Notes: generated by a model from the letters alone, not told the origin. Shown: positions 16,850 through 26,169, numbered from the stretch's first letter. The stretch is 38,964 nucleotides of DNA from Flavobacterium sp. UBA7665 (GCA_002483285.1 DLHP01000002.1:1-38964), one strand, 5' to 3'. Numbers and translations are program-made.

Positions 16850-17917
16850 TCAGTTTAAGGCCAATCCTTCGATACCGTGCTGCAAATGCAAAATCGAACG
16901 GAAACCTTTGTGGGTTAAATAATCTGCGGCCATTTGGCTTTGGTGTCCGCGTTGGCAAAACAAAATCACCTTTTGGTTTTGGGCCACCGTGGTTATAAAA
17001 TTTTCAAGCTGGGCCAAAGGAATGTTGTGAATGCCCTGGTTCTCCAATCGCGGTTCTTCGTAGCTTTCGCGGATGTCGATGATCAGGTGACTGTTTGTAT
17101 GTAGCGCTTCCCGGAAAGCATCGGCGCCGATACCTATTACCGTTTGGCTTTTTGAATGTAGGATGTTGTTTCCGTTTTGCAAACCTATTGCTACTTGGTC
17201 CGGGTTTCTATCCAATGCAATCGCAGTGAACCGACTTTGTAAGCCATCGTACAACAACAATTTCCCCGAGACGACCTCGCCAATGCCCAGGATAATCTTG
17301 AGCACTTCTGTGGCCTGCAACGCGCCGAGGGTTTGCGGTAAAATGCCGAGTACTCCTGCGTCTGTGCAATTTACACCATCCAACGTTTCACCGGGCGAAC
17401 CAAACAAGCAGCGATACGACGGACCGCCTTGGTAATTGAACACCGAAAGCTGTCCCTCAAATTTATGGATGGATGCGTAAACCATGGGAATGCTCTTTGC
17501 GATAGCCACATCATTAATCAGGTAGCGGCTTTGGTTGTCATCGGTGCAGTCAACGACCAATTGGTAATTTGCTATCATTTCGGCAGCATTGGCTTTGGTA
17601 AAATGACTAGGGAACGCAAAAACCTTAACTTTGGGATTCTGCCGTAACACCGCCATGGCCGCAACCTGGGCTTTGTTCTTTTTACAATCGGCTGCGGTGT
17701 ACAGGAATTGTCGGTGCAGGTTGCTCTCTTCTATTGCATCACCGTCAACAATCCCAATCTGGCCAACACCTGCGGCAGCGAGACTCTGTAGGACCGGGCA
17801 ACCCAATCCGCCGGCACCGATAATCAATACCTTTGCAGCGGCGAGTTTTTCCTGTCCCAAAATCCCGATTTCGGGAAGCGCAATTTGCCTGTCGTATCGT
17901 TTTGAATTTTCCATCAT
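16850..17917 (-). CDS. moeB: MoeB-type molybdopterin-synthase adenylyltransferase with rhodanese domain
   Basis: 355 residues. Residues 1-245 form the E1-like ThiF/MoeB fold: RYDRQIALPEIG, the nucleotide loop GAGGLGC (34-40), DGDAIEESNLHRQ and DCTDDN. Residues about 260-355 are a rhodanese domain with DIRESYE and the active-site loop FCQRGHQS. It should adenylylate the MoaD C-terminus, with the rhodanese domain possibly delivering sulfur. The structural zinc site of E. coli MoeB (two CxxC pairs) is not conserved: the first is S167-Y-R-C170 and the second has no cysteines after RNPD. The start overlaps the moaD stop as ATGA; a second Met follows at once. Confidence 0.93.
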   Translation of the reverse strand: MMENSKRYDRQIALPEIGILGQEKLAAAKVLIIGAGGLGCPVLQSLAAAGVGQIGIVDGDAIEESNLHRQFLYTAADCKKNKAQVAAMAVLRQNPKVKVFAFPSHFTKANAAEMIANYQLVVDCTDDNQSRYLINDVAIAKSIPMVYASIHKFEGQLSVFNYQGGPSYRCLFGSPGETLDGVNCTDAGVLGILPQTLGALQATEVLKIILGIGEVVSGKLLLYDGLQSRFTAIALDRNPDQVAIGLQNGNNILHSKSQTVIGIGADAFREALHTNSHLIIDIRESYEEPRLENQGIHNIPLAQLENFITTVAQNQKVILFCQRGHQSQMAADYLTHKGFRSILHLQHGIEGLALN

Positions 17918-18159
17918 CCTCCGGCAAATGGCGGCAATAATGCCAATTCATCATTTTCTTTGATTGTGACCAGTCCCGACGCAACTACCGATTGGTTTAC
18001 GGCAATCACATACGCAATGCCTTTGAGGTCGGGATATTGGGTTTCCAGTTGGAGGCGTATATCTTCTATCGAATGTAATTTAGAATCGAGGTACAAGGCC
18101 TCCTCTTTCTTCTGAGTCGCGTCGGCAACAGCCCCAAAATATTTGACAGTAACAATCAT
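17914..18159 (-). CDS. moaD: molybdopterin synthase sulfur carrier MoaD
   Basis: 81 residues with a ubiquitin-like fold, starting VKYFGAVADAT and ending LLPPFAGG. The C-terminal Gly-Gly is the site that MoeB adenylylates and that is then thiocarboxylated. It overlaps moeB and the TSUP transporter gene by 4 bp each, so the three are translationally coupled. Confidence 0.96.
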   Translation of the reverse strand: MIVTVKYFGAVADATQKKEEALYLDSKLHSIEDIRLQLETQYPDLKGIAYVIAVNQSVVASGLVTIKENDELALLPPFAGG

Positions 18160-18890
18160 GTGGTATACAATTTAAAGATGGCGATCCCAAGCACCACGGC
18201 GAGTACGTTGCGCAAGGTAAGGGTGTTGAATTTTTTGCTTCCGAAGTATCCGCCGGCAATCCCGCCAATAACCGCAAGTGCAATCACGGGCACAGCAGCA
18301 GCCGGTAAAATCCCGCCTTTAGAAACGAATCCGAACAGCCCAGAAACAGAATTGACCAAGATAAACAAGGCCGAAACCGCCGCCGTCTGCTTCATATTTC
18401 CCCAACCCAAAAGCAAAATCACCGGGCTTAGGATGATGCCGCCGCCGATTCCGATAAGGCCCGATAAAAAACCGATGACGGCGCCAATAACCAGTGCCAA
18501 TGGTAAATTTACGGGTTTCAATTCGATACGCTCTTTCCCGAAAGCGCCCAGCAAACGCAAGACCGCTACAATCAAAACCGTCGCTAAAATAATCTTATAA
18601 ACGTGTGTTTCAATCGTGAGGATTCCGCCTAAAAAGGAGAACGGAATCGACGCGATCGCAAACGGATAAAACAATTTCCAATCAAACTGTTTTTCTCTGA
18701 AATAAAAGTAAAACGAAATGCCCGACACCAAAATATTGAGTACCAAAGCCGTGGGTTTCATCACCGCAATCGGGAACGAAAAAACGCTCATCAAGGCCAG
18801 GTAACCGCTCGCGCCGCCATGCCCAACACTCGCGTAAAGGAACGCGACGATGGGTAGTAAAAGCAATAACAATGGTGAAAACTCTAACAT
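18156..18890 (-). CDS. TSUP (TauE/SafE) family membrane transporter
   Basis: 244 residues with about eight hydrophobic segments in two halves. Signature glycine-rich loops are YASVGHGGASGYLALMS in the first half and IGFLSGLIGIGGGIILSPV in the second, which is characteristic of TauE/SafE (PF01925). Members move sulfur-containing or small organic anions across the inner membrane. It is the first gene of the moaD-moeB-moaE group, so a link to sulfur supply for molybdopterin or to export of a purine degradation product is possible, but the substrate cannot be read from the sequence. Its start is about 300 bp from moeA, so this may be a separate promoter region. Confidence 0.9.
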   Translation of the reverse strand: MLEFSPLLLLLLPIVAFLYASVGHGGASGYLALMSVFSFPIAVMKPTALVLNILVSGISFYFYFREKQFDWKLFYPFAIASIPFSFLGGILTIETHVYKIILATVLIVAVLRLLGAFGKERIELKPVNLPLALVIGAVIGFLSGLIGIGGGIILSPVILLLGWGNMKQTAAVSALFILVNSVSGLFGFVSKGGILPAAAVPVIALAVIGGIAGGYFGSKKFNTLTLRNVLAVVLGIAIFKLYTT

Positions 18891-19187
18891 GGTGAAATCT
18901 TAACTAAAAGGCGTGACACAAGGATGTAAAACTAAAGCAAACGCAGACGCAAACTTATAAATTTTAAGAATACAGGAAGATTTTACCTTCGGTCAGTTCG
19001 CTACGCTCGTGTCTGGAATTGAGATTCCCTAAAATATTGTAGGGAAAAATACCTTCCCCTTCCCTGAAGGTAAGATACAATAATCAGCAACACCGTCGAT
19101 GCAGAAAAACTGTAACTATTTATAAACGTTATTCAGCGCGCTTCACGTCAATCTGATTGAGCGATTTGACCTGCCTACGCCGCAATT
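18891..19187. repeat. intergenic block with small inverted repeats
   Basis: No gene is seen. TTCCCTA (19025-19031) pairs with TAGGGAA (19040-19046), and ACCTTC (19051-19056) pairs with GAAGGT (19066-19071). The preceding stretch (about 18985-19015) has the look of a repeat found between genes in many Flavobacterium genomes (from memory). It separates the xdh/moeA block from the moaD-to-moaA block and may contain the promoter of the latter, although no clear TAnnTTTG box is seen. Confidence 0.45.
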
Positions 19188-20357
19188 TTAAATCGGCAGC
19201 ACAGACACTTCTTGGCCTTGCTCTAACGCATACTGGCCTGCTTCGAGATATACCAGCGCATCGGCTACCGCAAAAGAATCAAGCATCGCAGAGTCCTGGT
19301 GCGGCAGGATGGTTACACTTTCTCCGCAGATTTTGGCTTTGAGGATCAGGTCGCGTACGTTGGCCACTTCGTAATCGTGTGACAATTTTCGCATTTGGGC
19401 AAATCCAAACTGTTGTGACATTCCGGCTAATTTTTGCAGCATCGGTTTTACATACACATAAAAGCAAGTCAGGCTGGCAGCGGGATTTCCGGGTAAGGCG
19501 AAAATCATTTTCTGGTCCAGGTTCCCAACATACAATGGCTTTCCGGGTTTTTGATTGACTTTATAAAACAACTCGTTCACGCCGAGGCTTTCGAGCGCTT
19601 TGCCTACAAAATCGTAATCGCCTACTGATATGCCGCCCGACACCAAAACGACGTCATTGGCTGCTATCGAATGGCCCAGCACCGATTGTGTCGCCTCGAA
19701 ATCATCGGCAACCTGATACAGATTCAGCGATTCAAACCCGGCGTCATAAAGCGCCGATTGCAACATCACGGCATTACTCTCGTACACTTTCCCGTACGCC
19801 AACGGCTCGCCTGCCTGCGCGAGTTCATTTCCGGTAACGACAACGGCTACTTTTGGTTTTTGAAAAACACAAACTTCGGCAACACCCAAACCGGCAAAAA
19901 AACCAACCGCCGCCGGATTCAAAAAACTTCCTTGTACAAGCGCCGCGTCACCGGTTTTAATCTGCGCGCCTTGTGGGCGAATGTTCGTTCCGGCTGTAAT
20001 CGGTTCGGCAAGTGACAACCGGTTTTCCTGTACCGATACCTTTTCAATTTGAATCACCGCTTGCGCCGATTTAGGAACCGCCGCGCCGGTAAATACTTTC
20101 ACTGCTTCGCCTGCTTTCAAGACCACTCGATCGCCGTCACCAGCTTTGATTTCGCCCACAATAGTGTAATCTAATACATCGTGCAACGCGAGCGCATAAC
20201 CGTCCATCGTGGCCTGCGGGAAAGGTGGCATGTCTATTTTGGAATGTAGCGTCTCGGCCAAGATATGATTTCGCGCTTTGAACAAAGGCAAGGTGATTTG
20301 GTGCAAATCCGCAGGGAACGCTTCTAAAATGGCAAACGCTTGTTGAATGGAAATCAC
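19188..20357 (-). CDS. moeA: molybdopterin molybdotransferase MoeA
   Basis: 389 residues. Starts with GTG overlapping the xdhC stop (GTGA). The family pattern is complete: MPPFPQATMDGYAL, AVKVFTGAAVPKSAQAV, GTNIRPQGAQIKTGD, VVVTGNEL, the VLVSGGISVGDYDFV loop and FALPGNPAASLTCF. It inserts molybdate into adenylylated molybdopterin. It lies at the end of the guaD-xdhA-xdhB-xdhC series and so supplies metal-loaded cofactor to the dehydrogenase encoded beside it. Confidence 0.96.
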   Translation of the reverse strand: MISIQQAFAILEAFPADLHQITLPLFKARNHILAETLHSKIDMPPFPQATMDGYALALHDVLDYTIVGEIKAGDGDRVVLKAGEAVKVFTGAAVPKSAQAVIQIEKVSVQENRLSLAEPITAGTNIRPQGAQIKTGDAALVQGSFLNPAAVGFFAGLGVAEVCVFQKPKVAVVVTGNELAQAGEPLAYGKVYESNAVMLQSALYDAGFESLNLYQVADDFEATQSVLGHSIAANDVVLVSGGISVGDYDFVGKALESLGVNELFYKVNQKPGKPLYVGNLDQKMIFALPGNPAASLTCFYVYVKPMLQKLAGMSQQFGFAQMRKLSHDYEVANVRDLILKAKICGESVTILPHQDSAMLDSFAVADALVYLEAGQYALEQGQEVSVLPI

Positions 20358-21283
20358 GATTTGTTTTTGATTTGGATTAATTGTGCCGCCACGCTAATTG
20401 CGATTTCGTGCGCGGTTTCACTTTTGATGTCGAGGCCGATAGGCGCGAATACCTTGTCAATATCGGCTTGCGCGAAACCATCGTTTAGAAGGTTTTTGAA
20501 AAGCGTCGCGGTTTTTTCCTTGCTGCCGAGCATACCAATGTATTTGAATTGTTTTTTGAGTAAACGTCGGATGATAATATCGTCTGTTCGATATCCAAAA
20601 GACATAATAATCACGTAGACGTCAGCGCCTTCGGGAATGTACTGATCTATGGTTTCAAAATCCACGACTTGTTTGGTGCGGGCAAACGCATTGGCTTGCA
20701 TTGTATTGAGGTTTTCGCGGTGGTCTAGGATGTGGATTTCAAAGTTGAGCAGTGACAACACCTGGCTCAACGCCAAGCTTACGTGGCCGCCGCCGATGAT
20801 GTAGGCTTTTGGAACCACCGCGTTCGACTCTTTAAAAAACCAATCAGTTTGCTGGCTTTCGGAAGTATTGATTCCTAAATTGGAATAACTCACTTTGGCT
20901 TCGGGATCGGCTAAAATCCCGTCGATGGTTTGTAAAAAATGGCAATCGAGGTCAAAAAAAGCCACCGTCTGTTGTCCCGAACAAATCATACCCGATTGGT
21001 CTTTCATGGCCGACTTGTCGTGGATTTGGTGTTTGATAAACGGCGAAAAATTGGGTTTATCAAGCAAAGTCCGCGCGTATTCTACGAGCTTGTGTTCCAT
21101 GATGCCGCCGCCGATCGTGCCCAACATGTCGTTTCTTGAAACGAGCATCTTAAAGCCTTTACGTCCGGGACTGCTGCCTTCGTTGGCGGTAACCACCATC
21201 AGAACCAGGCGGTTTTCCTGTTGCAACAATTCGCGGGCACTATTGTAAAAATCTAAAATCATGGTTGTTTTTTTGAACGACAT
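20354..21283 (-). CDS. xdhC: XdhC/CoxI family Moco-insertion protein
   Basis: 309 residues. N-terminal XdhC-CoxI domain with GSSPGRKGFKMLV and GTIGGGIMEHKLVE, then a Rossmann-like domain with AYIIGGGHVSLALSQVLSLL, HILDHREN and YIGMLGSKEK, ending with APIGLDIKSETAHEIAISVAAQLI. In Rhodobacter capsulatus XdhC binds and protects Moco, promotes its sulfuration and inserts it into xanthine dehydrogenase. A second in-frame ATG at 21262 is an alternative start. It is coupled to moeA by a 4-bp overlap. Confidence 0.93.
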   Translation of the reverse strand: MSFKKTTMILDFYNSARELLQQENRLVLMVVTANEGSSPGRKGFKMLVSRNDMLGTIGGGIMEHKLVEYARTLLDKPNFSPFIKHQIHDKSAMKDQSGMICSGQQTVAFFDLDCHFLQTIDGILADPEAKVSYSNLGINTSESQQTDWFFKESNAVVPKAYIIGGGHVSLALSQVLSLLNFEIHILDHRENLNTMQANAFARTKQVVDFETIDQYIPEGADVYVIIMSFGYRTDDIIIRRLLKKQFKYIGMLGSKEKTATLFKNLLNDGFAQADIDKVFAPIGLDIKSETAHEIAISVAAQLIQIKNKS

Positions 21284-21391
21284 AATGTACAGAAAAAAGA
21301 AGATTCTATGTGGTTCAACTCTTAAATCGCTTATTGAGGATGGATGCTGACCGACGATTCCAGGTAAGTTGCGGCTTTCAGGGTTTTGATG

Positions 21392-21838
21392 TCATTCATT
21401 AGTCAGCTCAAAACTCCATTTCAATTCGTCTTTTTGATCGTCGAATTCATCCATAAAACACCAATTGTCACCCAATTCTGTGATGTCTGTTATGCAATCG
21501 AGCGTATATCCTTTCTTTAAATCGATGTGGTCTTCGGTTCCCGATTTAATAAAATTGCATTTGAAAAAAATCGAAAATCGCCCGGTATTCAACGCGAAAA
21601 TTTCCCCGGTATTGGTGTTTAACATGACACTGTGGCCACTTAATGAGAATTTGTTTTCCTCTGGAATATAGGCTCCGTAATCTTCAAACAAAATACAACC
21701 GCCTTCATTGTAACCCGAATACGAATCGGCCCAAGTCCTAAAAGTTTGTATCAAATTGTCTTCCTGGTCAAGCTTTAAAAATTTGATTACAGTGTGATTT
21801 TTCGGGTTGTTTAAGACTATATTGAGTAGTGCTTCCAT
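21392..21838 (-). CDS. hypothetical protein, second gene of an unknown pair
   Basis: 148 residues, acidic, rich in Asn, Asp and Phe, with no signal peptide or membrane segment. I do not recognise a family. The C-terminal YTLDCITDITELGDNWCFMDEFDD and KWSFELTNE suggest a compact soluble alpha/beta protein. It starts 4 bp after the preceding unknown gene, so the two form a pair. They lie between xdhB and xdhC, in an otherwise purely purine/Moco operon, and are more AT-rich than their neighbours. They may be an inserted module or may have an unrecognised role in the operon. Confidence 0.75.
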   Translation of the reverse strand: MEALLNIVLNNPKNHTVIKFLKLDQEDNLIQTFRTWADSYSGYNEGGCILFEDYGAYIPEENKFSLSGHSVMLNTNTGEIFALNTGRFSIFFKCNFIKSGTEDHIDLKKGYTLDCITDITELGDNWCFMDEFDDQKDELKWSFELTNE

Positions 21839-21842
21839 TGGG

Positions 21843-22475
21843 TCATTCGTCGAGATTCTCGGTATAATTTTTCAGGATCTCGTCTGGATTGGGCATGGTG
21901 TTGAGGGCGTTTTTAATTTTATCAAAAAGTTCGGTAAACGTTGCACTGTTTTCGAGAACTTTTAACGAATACTCGTACGGATACAATGATAAAACAGCAC
22001 CGTTTTTATTGTATTTCAAGGTCATTGATCGCAAAGGAGACTCTGGTTCATTGTCGTTGTATAGTTTAAAATCCAAATGGCGTACATAAAAATCGCTCAT
22101 GGCCATCGCCAACACCATGATCGTGGCATTGTCCTCAAACTGCAATGCATTGCAATACAGGTGAAACCCTAATCCTTCACTTACGGTTTGGTCTAGGTTA
22201 TTGGGGTGGTTTATCGGGTTCTTGATTTTCGGCTCGATATTGTTGTCTAAAAAGTAGCTTTCGATCATTTTTAAACTTCCGTCAAGCATTGAATTTTCAT
22301 CCAGATTATTTTCGGTGTATCGCTTTGCAAAATAGTCTTCGGTGTAAATTGCGTTTACCTCGGCTGTGCTTTCAGTGTTGGTGCCTGTTTGAGCATTTTC
22401 GCCATTAGAAGTAGTAGCTGTTTCATTTATTTGCTCTTCTTTATTGGAGGAAAATAGTTTTTTAAAGAAATTCAT
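21843..22475 (-). CDS. hypothetical protein, first gene of an unknown pair
   Basis: 210 residues. It begins MNFFKKLFSSNKEE, an amphipathic basic start common in small cytoplasmic Bacteroidota proteins, then a Thr/Asn/Glu-rich linker to about residue 45. The folded part (about 50-205) has no motif I can name; it contains GLGFHLYCNALQFEDNATIMVLAMAMSDF and ALSLYPYEYSLKV-like strands. No signal peptide. It begins 47 bp after xdhB and is followed by a second unknown gene 4 bp on. Function unknown; an accessory cargo pair inside the operon is the simplest reading. Confidence 0.75.
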   Translation of the reverse strand: MNFFKKLFSSNKEEQINETATTSNGENAQTGTNTESTAEVNAIYTEDYFAKRYTENNLDENSMLDGSLKMIESYFLDNNIEPKIKNPINHPNNLDQTVSEGLGFHLYCNALQFEDNATIMVLAMAMSDFYVRHLDFKLYNDNEPESPLRSMTLKYNKNGAVLSLYPYEYSLKVLENSATFTELFDKIKNALNTMPNPDEILKNYTENLDE

Positions 22476-22522
22476 GATCGTATTTTTTAATGTTCTTCAA
22501 TTTTAAACTCAAAATTTTCAAC

Positions 22523-24772
22523 TTAATCTTTTTTATACAAATCCATCAACACTTTCTCGGGCGTATACGGCGCATTCACCGCCAATGTCGCCTCTGGGTT
22601 GAACGCTTTGATGGCATTTCTAATCGCATAATACGCCCCAATCCCATACATCAACGGCGGTTCGCCAACGGCTTTCGATTTTTTGATCGCAAGTTCGTGC
22701 CCTTCGGTATCAAGGTGCGTGATATTGATCTGTTTGGGCACCGAATAAATATCGGGAACCTTATAAGTAGACAACGCATTCGACAGCAATCGGCCTTGTT
22801 CGTTGTACACGATTTCCTCGAGCGTCATCCAACCAATGCCCTGTACCACACCGCCTTCGATCTGGCCGTTGTCGACATCCTTGTTCATGCTCTCGCCAAA
22901 GTCGTGTACGATGTCGATGCGGTCAAAATCATAAGTGCCTTTGAGACAATCGACAGTGACTTCTATTAAAGCCGTTCCGTAAACGTGGTATGCAAACGGA
23001 TGCCCTTTTTCTTTGGTCTTATCGTAATGGATCGTTGGCGTCGCGTAATGCGCATTTTCACTCAGTGCGACACGCAACGTAAAGGCTTTCATAACCAAAT
23101 CGGTCCAGCTCATGTCTGTTTTGATCGCGCCTTTGTAGACCCATTCTTCCATGATTTCCATCGAATCGGGATCGGCATCGGCAAAAGCGACAGGTTTGAG
23201 GCGTGCGAGTAAATTTTTACAAGCGATTTCTAAAGCTTTCCCATTAAGGTCGGCTCCGGCACTCGCAGCTGTTGGCGAGGTATTGGCCACACGCAAGGTA
23301 TTCGTAGATTCGATGCGGACGCGTGACGCATGGATGCCAAAAACCGAAGTCACAATCTGCACCATTTTGGTATTCACGCCCTGCCCCATCTCGACCGCGC
23401 CAGTACTCACCACAACGCTGCCGTCGTAATAAATATGCACGAGTGCGCGCGCGTGGTTCATCATGGTATTGGTAAATGAAATCCCGAAACAGATGGGTTG
23501 TACGGCGAGTCCTTTTTTGAAACGTGGGTTGGCCGCATTGAAATCGGCGACTTGTTGCTGGCGTTGGGCATAACCGTAAGTGGCCATGCAATCGTCCCAG
23601 GCCTTGTTGGCATTAACCTGTGTCATGATTTGCCCAAACGATATTTCGTCGCCTTCTACAAATAAATTCGCCTTTTGGATTTGCGCCGCGTCGATACCCA
23701 AAGCATCGGCTGCGGTCACAATCGCGGCTTCAATCGCAAACTTGCCTTGCGGCCCGCCGAATCCGCGGAATGCCGTATTGGGAGGCAAATTGGTCTTGCA
23801 CGAATAGGCCGTGGCGATGACATTCGGGATGAAATAGGAACCCGTTGAATGGAACAAAGTACGTTCCATCACCGCCGGCGACAAATCGGCTGCGGCACCT
23901 GCGTTCTGGTAATGCGTGACCTCGTAAGCGAGTATCTTTAAATCTTTGGACAATCCTATTTTAAAGTCGGCCGAATATGGGTGGCGTTTGCCCGTCATGC
24001 GCATGTCGTCCATACGGTGCATCGACATCTTAACGGGTTTTTGCAGGATTTGGGTGGCGAGCGCGACCATCACGGCCCAAGGTGTGGCTTGGTCTTCCTT
24101 ACCGCCAAATCCGCCGCCGAGGCGAACGGTATCGATTTCTATCTTGTGCATCGGGATCCCCAACACACGAGAAACAGTGCGTTGTACAGCTGTTGGGCCT
24201 TGCGTAGACGACGAAACGACAATGCTGCCGTCTTCCTTATTCCTCGCGTAAGCGCCTTGCGTCTCGATGTACAAATGTTCCTGCCCGTTCACGTCGCTGC
24301 GGCCTTCAAAAACGTGGTCGCACTGCGCCCAGGCATCGGCAGTGTTGCCCAACCTAAACGTACGCGGCGGCACGATGAGTTTGCCTTTGGCATGCGCCTC
24401 ACGCGGATCGACAATCACCGGAAGTTCGTCGTAAACGACTTTGATGAGTTTGGCTGCTTGCCTGCAATGGTGTTCGGAGTCGCCTACGATGAGCGCGATA
24501 ACCATTCCTCTGAAATGTACCTCATCCTCTGCAAACAAAGGTTCGTCTGGGATGATGCCCCCAATCTGGTTTTCGCCGGGAACATCCTTGGCGGTGAGTA
24601 TCGCGACGATGCCTTTACATTGGCGCGCGGCCTCGAGGTCGATGCTTACGATTTTGGCATGCGCCACGGTGGCATCGAACGGCAACGCGTATAAGGTGCC
24701 GTTGCGTTCCTGGATGTCGTCGAGGTAAATCGATTGTCCCTTGACATGGTTTTGCGCGTCTATATTGATCAT
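22523..24772 (-). CDS. xdhB: xanthine dehydrogenase molybdopterin-binding subunit
   Basis: 749 residues. Aldehyde oxidase/xanthine dehydrogenase a/b hammerhead at the N-terminus (HVKGQSIYLDDI) and the molybdopterin-binding part with RLGGGFGGKE, FRGFGGPQG, VEMGQGVNTK and the base-catalyst Glu at about 704 in KAVGEPPLMYG. Oxidises hypoxanthine and xanthine to urate in the cytoplasm. It pairs with XdhA, whose gene overlaps its start by 4 bp. Length fits the R. capsulatus-type separate large subunit. The neighbouring urate pathway supports xanthine as substrate. Confidence 0.95.
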   Translation of the reverse strand: MINIDAQNHVKGQSIYLDDIQERNGTLYALPFDATVAHAKIVSIDLEAARQCKGIVAILTAKDVPGENQIGGIIPDEPLFAEDEVHFRGMVIALIVGDSEHHCRQAAKLIKVVYDELPVIVDPREAHAKGKLIVPPRTFRLGNTADAWAQCDHVFEGRSDVNGQEHLYIETQGAYARNKEDGSIVVSSSTQGPTAVQRTVSRVLGIPMHKIEIDTVRLGGGFGGKEDQATPWAVMVALATQILQKPVKMSMHRMDDMRMTGKRHPYSADFKIGLSKDLKILAYEVTHYQNAGAAADLSPAVMERTLFHSTGSYFIPNVIATAYSCKTNLPPNTAFRGFGGPQGKFAIEAAIVTAADALGIDAAQIQKANLFVEGDEISFGQIMTQVNANKAWDDCMATYGYAQRQQQVADFNAANPRFKKGLAVQPICFGISFTNTMMNHARALVHIYYDGSVVVSTGAVEMGQGVNTKMVQIVTSVFGIHASRVRIESTNTLRVANTSPTAASAGADLNGKALEIACKNLLARLKPVAFADADPDSMEIMEEWVYKGAIKTDMSWTDLVMKAFTLRVALSENAHYATPTIHYDKTKEKGHPFAYHVYGTALIEVTVDCLKGTYDFDRIDIVHDFGESMNKDVDNGQIEGGVVQGIGWMTLEEIVYNEQGRLLSNALSTYKVPDIYSVPKQINITHLDTEGHELAIKKSKAVGEPPLMYGIGAYYAIRNAIKAFNPEATLAVNAPYTPEKVLMDLYKKD

Positions 24773-26169
24773 AACAAATCGTGCATTTGGATGGTTTCGG
24801 GGAACAAAGTGATGAAATGCGCAAAGAACAACTGGCGCGCGAGCAGGCGTTTGTAAGCGATGGTACCACGCGCGTCTGAGATGGGTGCTATTTCTATTTG
24901 CAGGATGCCTTCCGCTTGACGGATATTGGCTGCATTGATCTCCTTATTGGCTAAGAATTCACAAGTCTGCGACAGGAATTTGGGGATTGGGCCCACGCCA
25001 CCAATGGCACCGTTTGCCTCCGTTATTGTATTTCCGTTGACCGAAAACTGGAACGCCGTATTCACGCTTGCAATGTCGAGGTATTGGCGTTTGCAGACTT
25101 TCTCGAAGTTGAATTTATTGTTTTTGGGCAATTCAAAAGTGATTGCCGAAATGATTTCGTCTGGTTGTTTATCTAGCGTTTTGTAGCCGAGGTAGAAATC
25201 CTTGAGTTCGATTTGGCGTGTGGCATGTTCCCGATTGGTCAATGTCAACTTCGCTTTGAGCGCCATCAAAAGGATCGTAAAATCCCCAATGGGTGAAGCG
25301 TTCGCGAGGTTCCCGGCAATCGTGGCGATGTTCCTAATCGGTGTCGACGACAGCAGTTTGAGGAACGCGTACCAGTTGGGAATCGCCTCGAGCAACACCG
25401 GATGTTCCATGAGTTCGGTCACGGTCACGGCCGATTGCAGCGTACACGAATCGCCGTTAAACGTGATGCCGTTCAGCGCCGGTTTATCGAACAGATAATC
25501 GAGGTCGATCTCGTGTACCGAATCGTGTTTCTGTACGTAAATGTCAGTTCCGCCGCCGATTGGGACAGCTCCGCCTTGCGGGAGATTGTGGCTTTGGATG
25601 GCCGATAATTGGTCTTGGACGCCCAGGAAATAATCGGGTAGGAATTCATTGTTAACGAGCCATTCGAGCGGTTGGTTGTGGTCTTTCTGCAACAAGGCTT
25701 CAGACAATTGTCCCGCCGCACGCTCGATGGATTTGTAACCCGTACAACGGCAAATGTTACCGTCTATGGCGCTGATGACTCCTTTTAAATCGGGCGCTGT
25801 GGCGTTGAGCGCGTACCCACAAAGTGAATTCACAAAACCCGGCGTACAGAATCCGCATTGCGTACCCGAACAGTCTACCATGAGTTGTTGGGCGCGGTTG
25901 AGTTTGTTTGGTAAATTGAGTCCCTCGACGGTCACGACGTGTTTGCCGTGTACGTTGGGCAACGGCGTGAGGCACGAAGTAGCACTCATATAGGCGGTTT
26001 GTCCTTCCTTCAGTGAACCGATGAGCACCGTACACGCGCCGCAATCGCCTTCACGACAACCGATCTTGGTGCCGCGCAGGTTCTCGTCGTAGCGGATAAA
26101 ATCGAGCAAGGTGGTACTCGCCGCCGCATGGGTTTTGACCAGCCGGTTATTTAAGAGGAACTCCACCAT
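24769..26169 (-). CDS. xdhA: xanthine dehydrogenase FeS/FAD subunit
   Basis: 466 residues from the ATG at 26169, which overlaps the guaD stop as TAATG. N-terminal plant-type 2Fe-2S domain with CREGDCGACTVL (Cys38, 43, 46) and a second 2Fe-2S domain with CGFCTPG and ICRCTGY. From about 180 an FAD-binding domain with PIGGGTDIYVQ and TIAGNLANASPIGD, closed by a CO dehydrogenase flavoprotein C-terminal-like region. It passes electrons from the molybdenum centre in XdhB to FAD and on to NAD. The fused FeS plus FAD small subunit matches XdhA of R. capsulatus. Confidence 0.95.
   Translation of the reverse strand: MVEFLLNNRLVKTHAAASTTLLDFIRYDENLRGTKIGCREGDCGACTVLIGSLKEGQTAYMSATSCLTPLPNVHGKHVVTVEGLNLPNKLNRAQQLMVDCSGTQCGFCTPGFVNSLCGYALNATAPDLKGVISAIDGNICRCTGYKSIERAAGQLSEALLQKDHNQPLEWLVNNEFLPDYFLGVQDQLSAIQSHNLPQGGAVPIGGGTDIYVQKHDSVHEIDLDYLFDKPALNGITFNGDSCTLQSAVTVTELMEHPVLLEAIPNWYAFLKLLSSTPIRNIATIAGNLANASPIGDFTILLMALKAKLTLTNREHATRQIELKDFYLGYKTLDKQPDEIISAITFELPKNNKFNFEKVCKRQYLDIASVNTAFQFSVNGNTITEANGAIGGVGPIPKFLSQTCEFLANKEINAANIRQAEGILQIEIAPISDARGTIAYKRLLARQLFFAHFITLFPETIQMHDLL

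Noticed and set aside
16845..16958. N-terminal extension of MoaE into moeB
   Set aside because: The extra residues are basic and unlike MoaE; the ATG at 16844 gives the normal family length.
23981..24694. Long plus-strand open frame opposite xdhB
   Set aside because: Antisense shadow of a GC-rich gene, with no motif and no start context.
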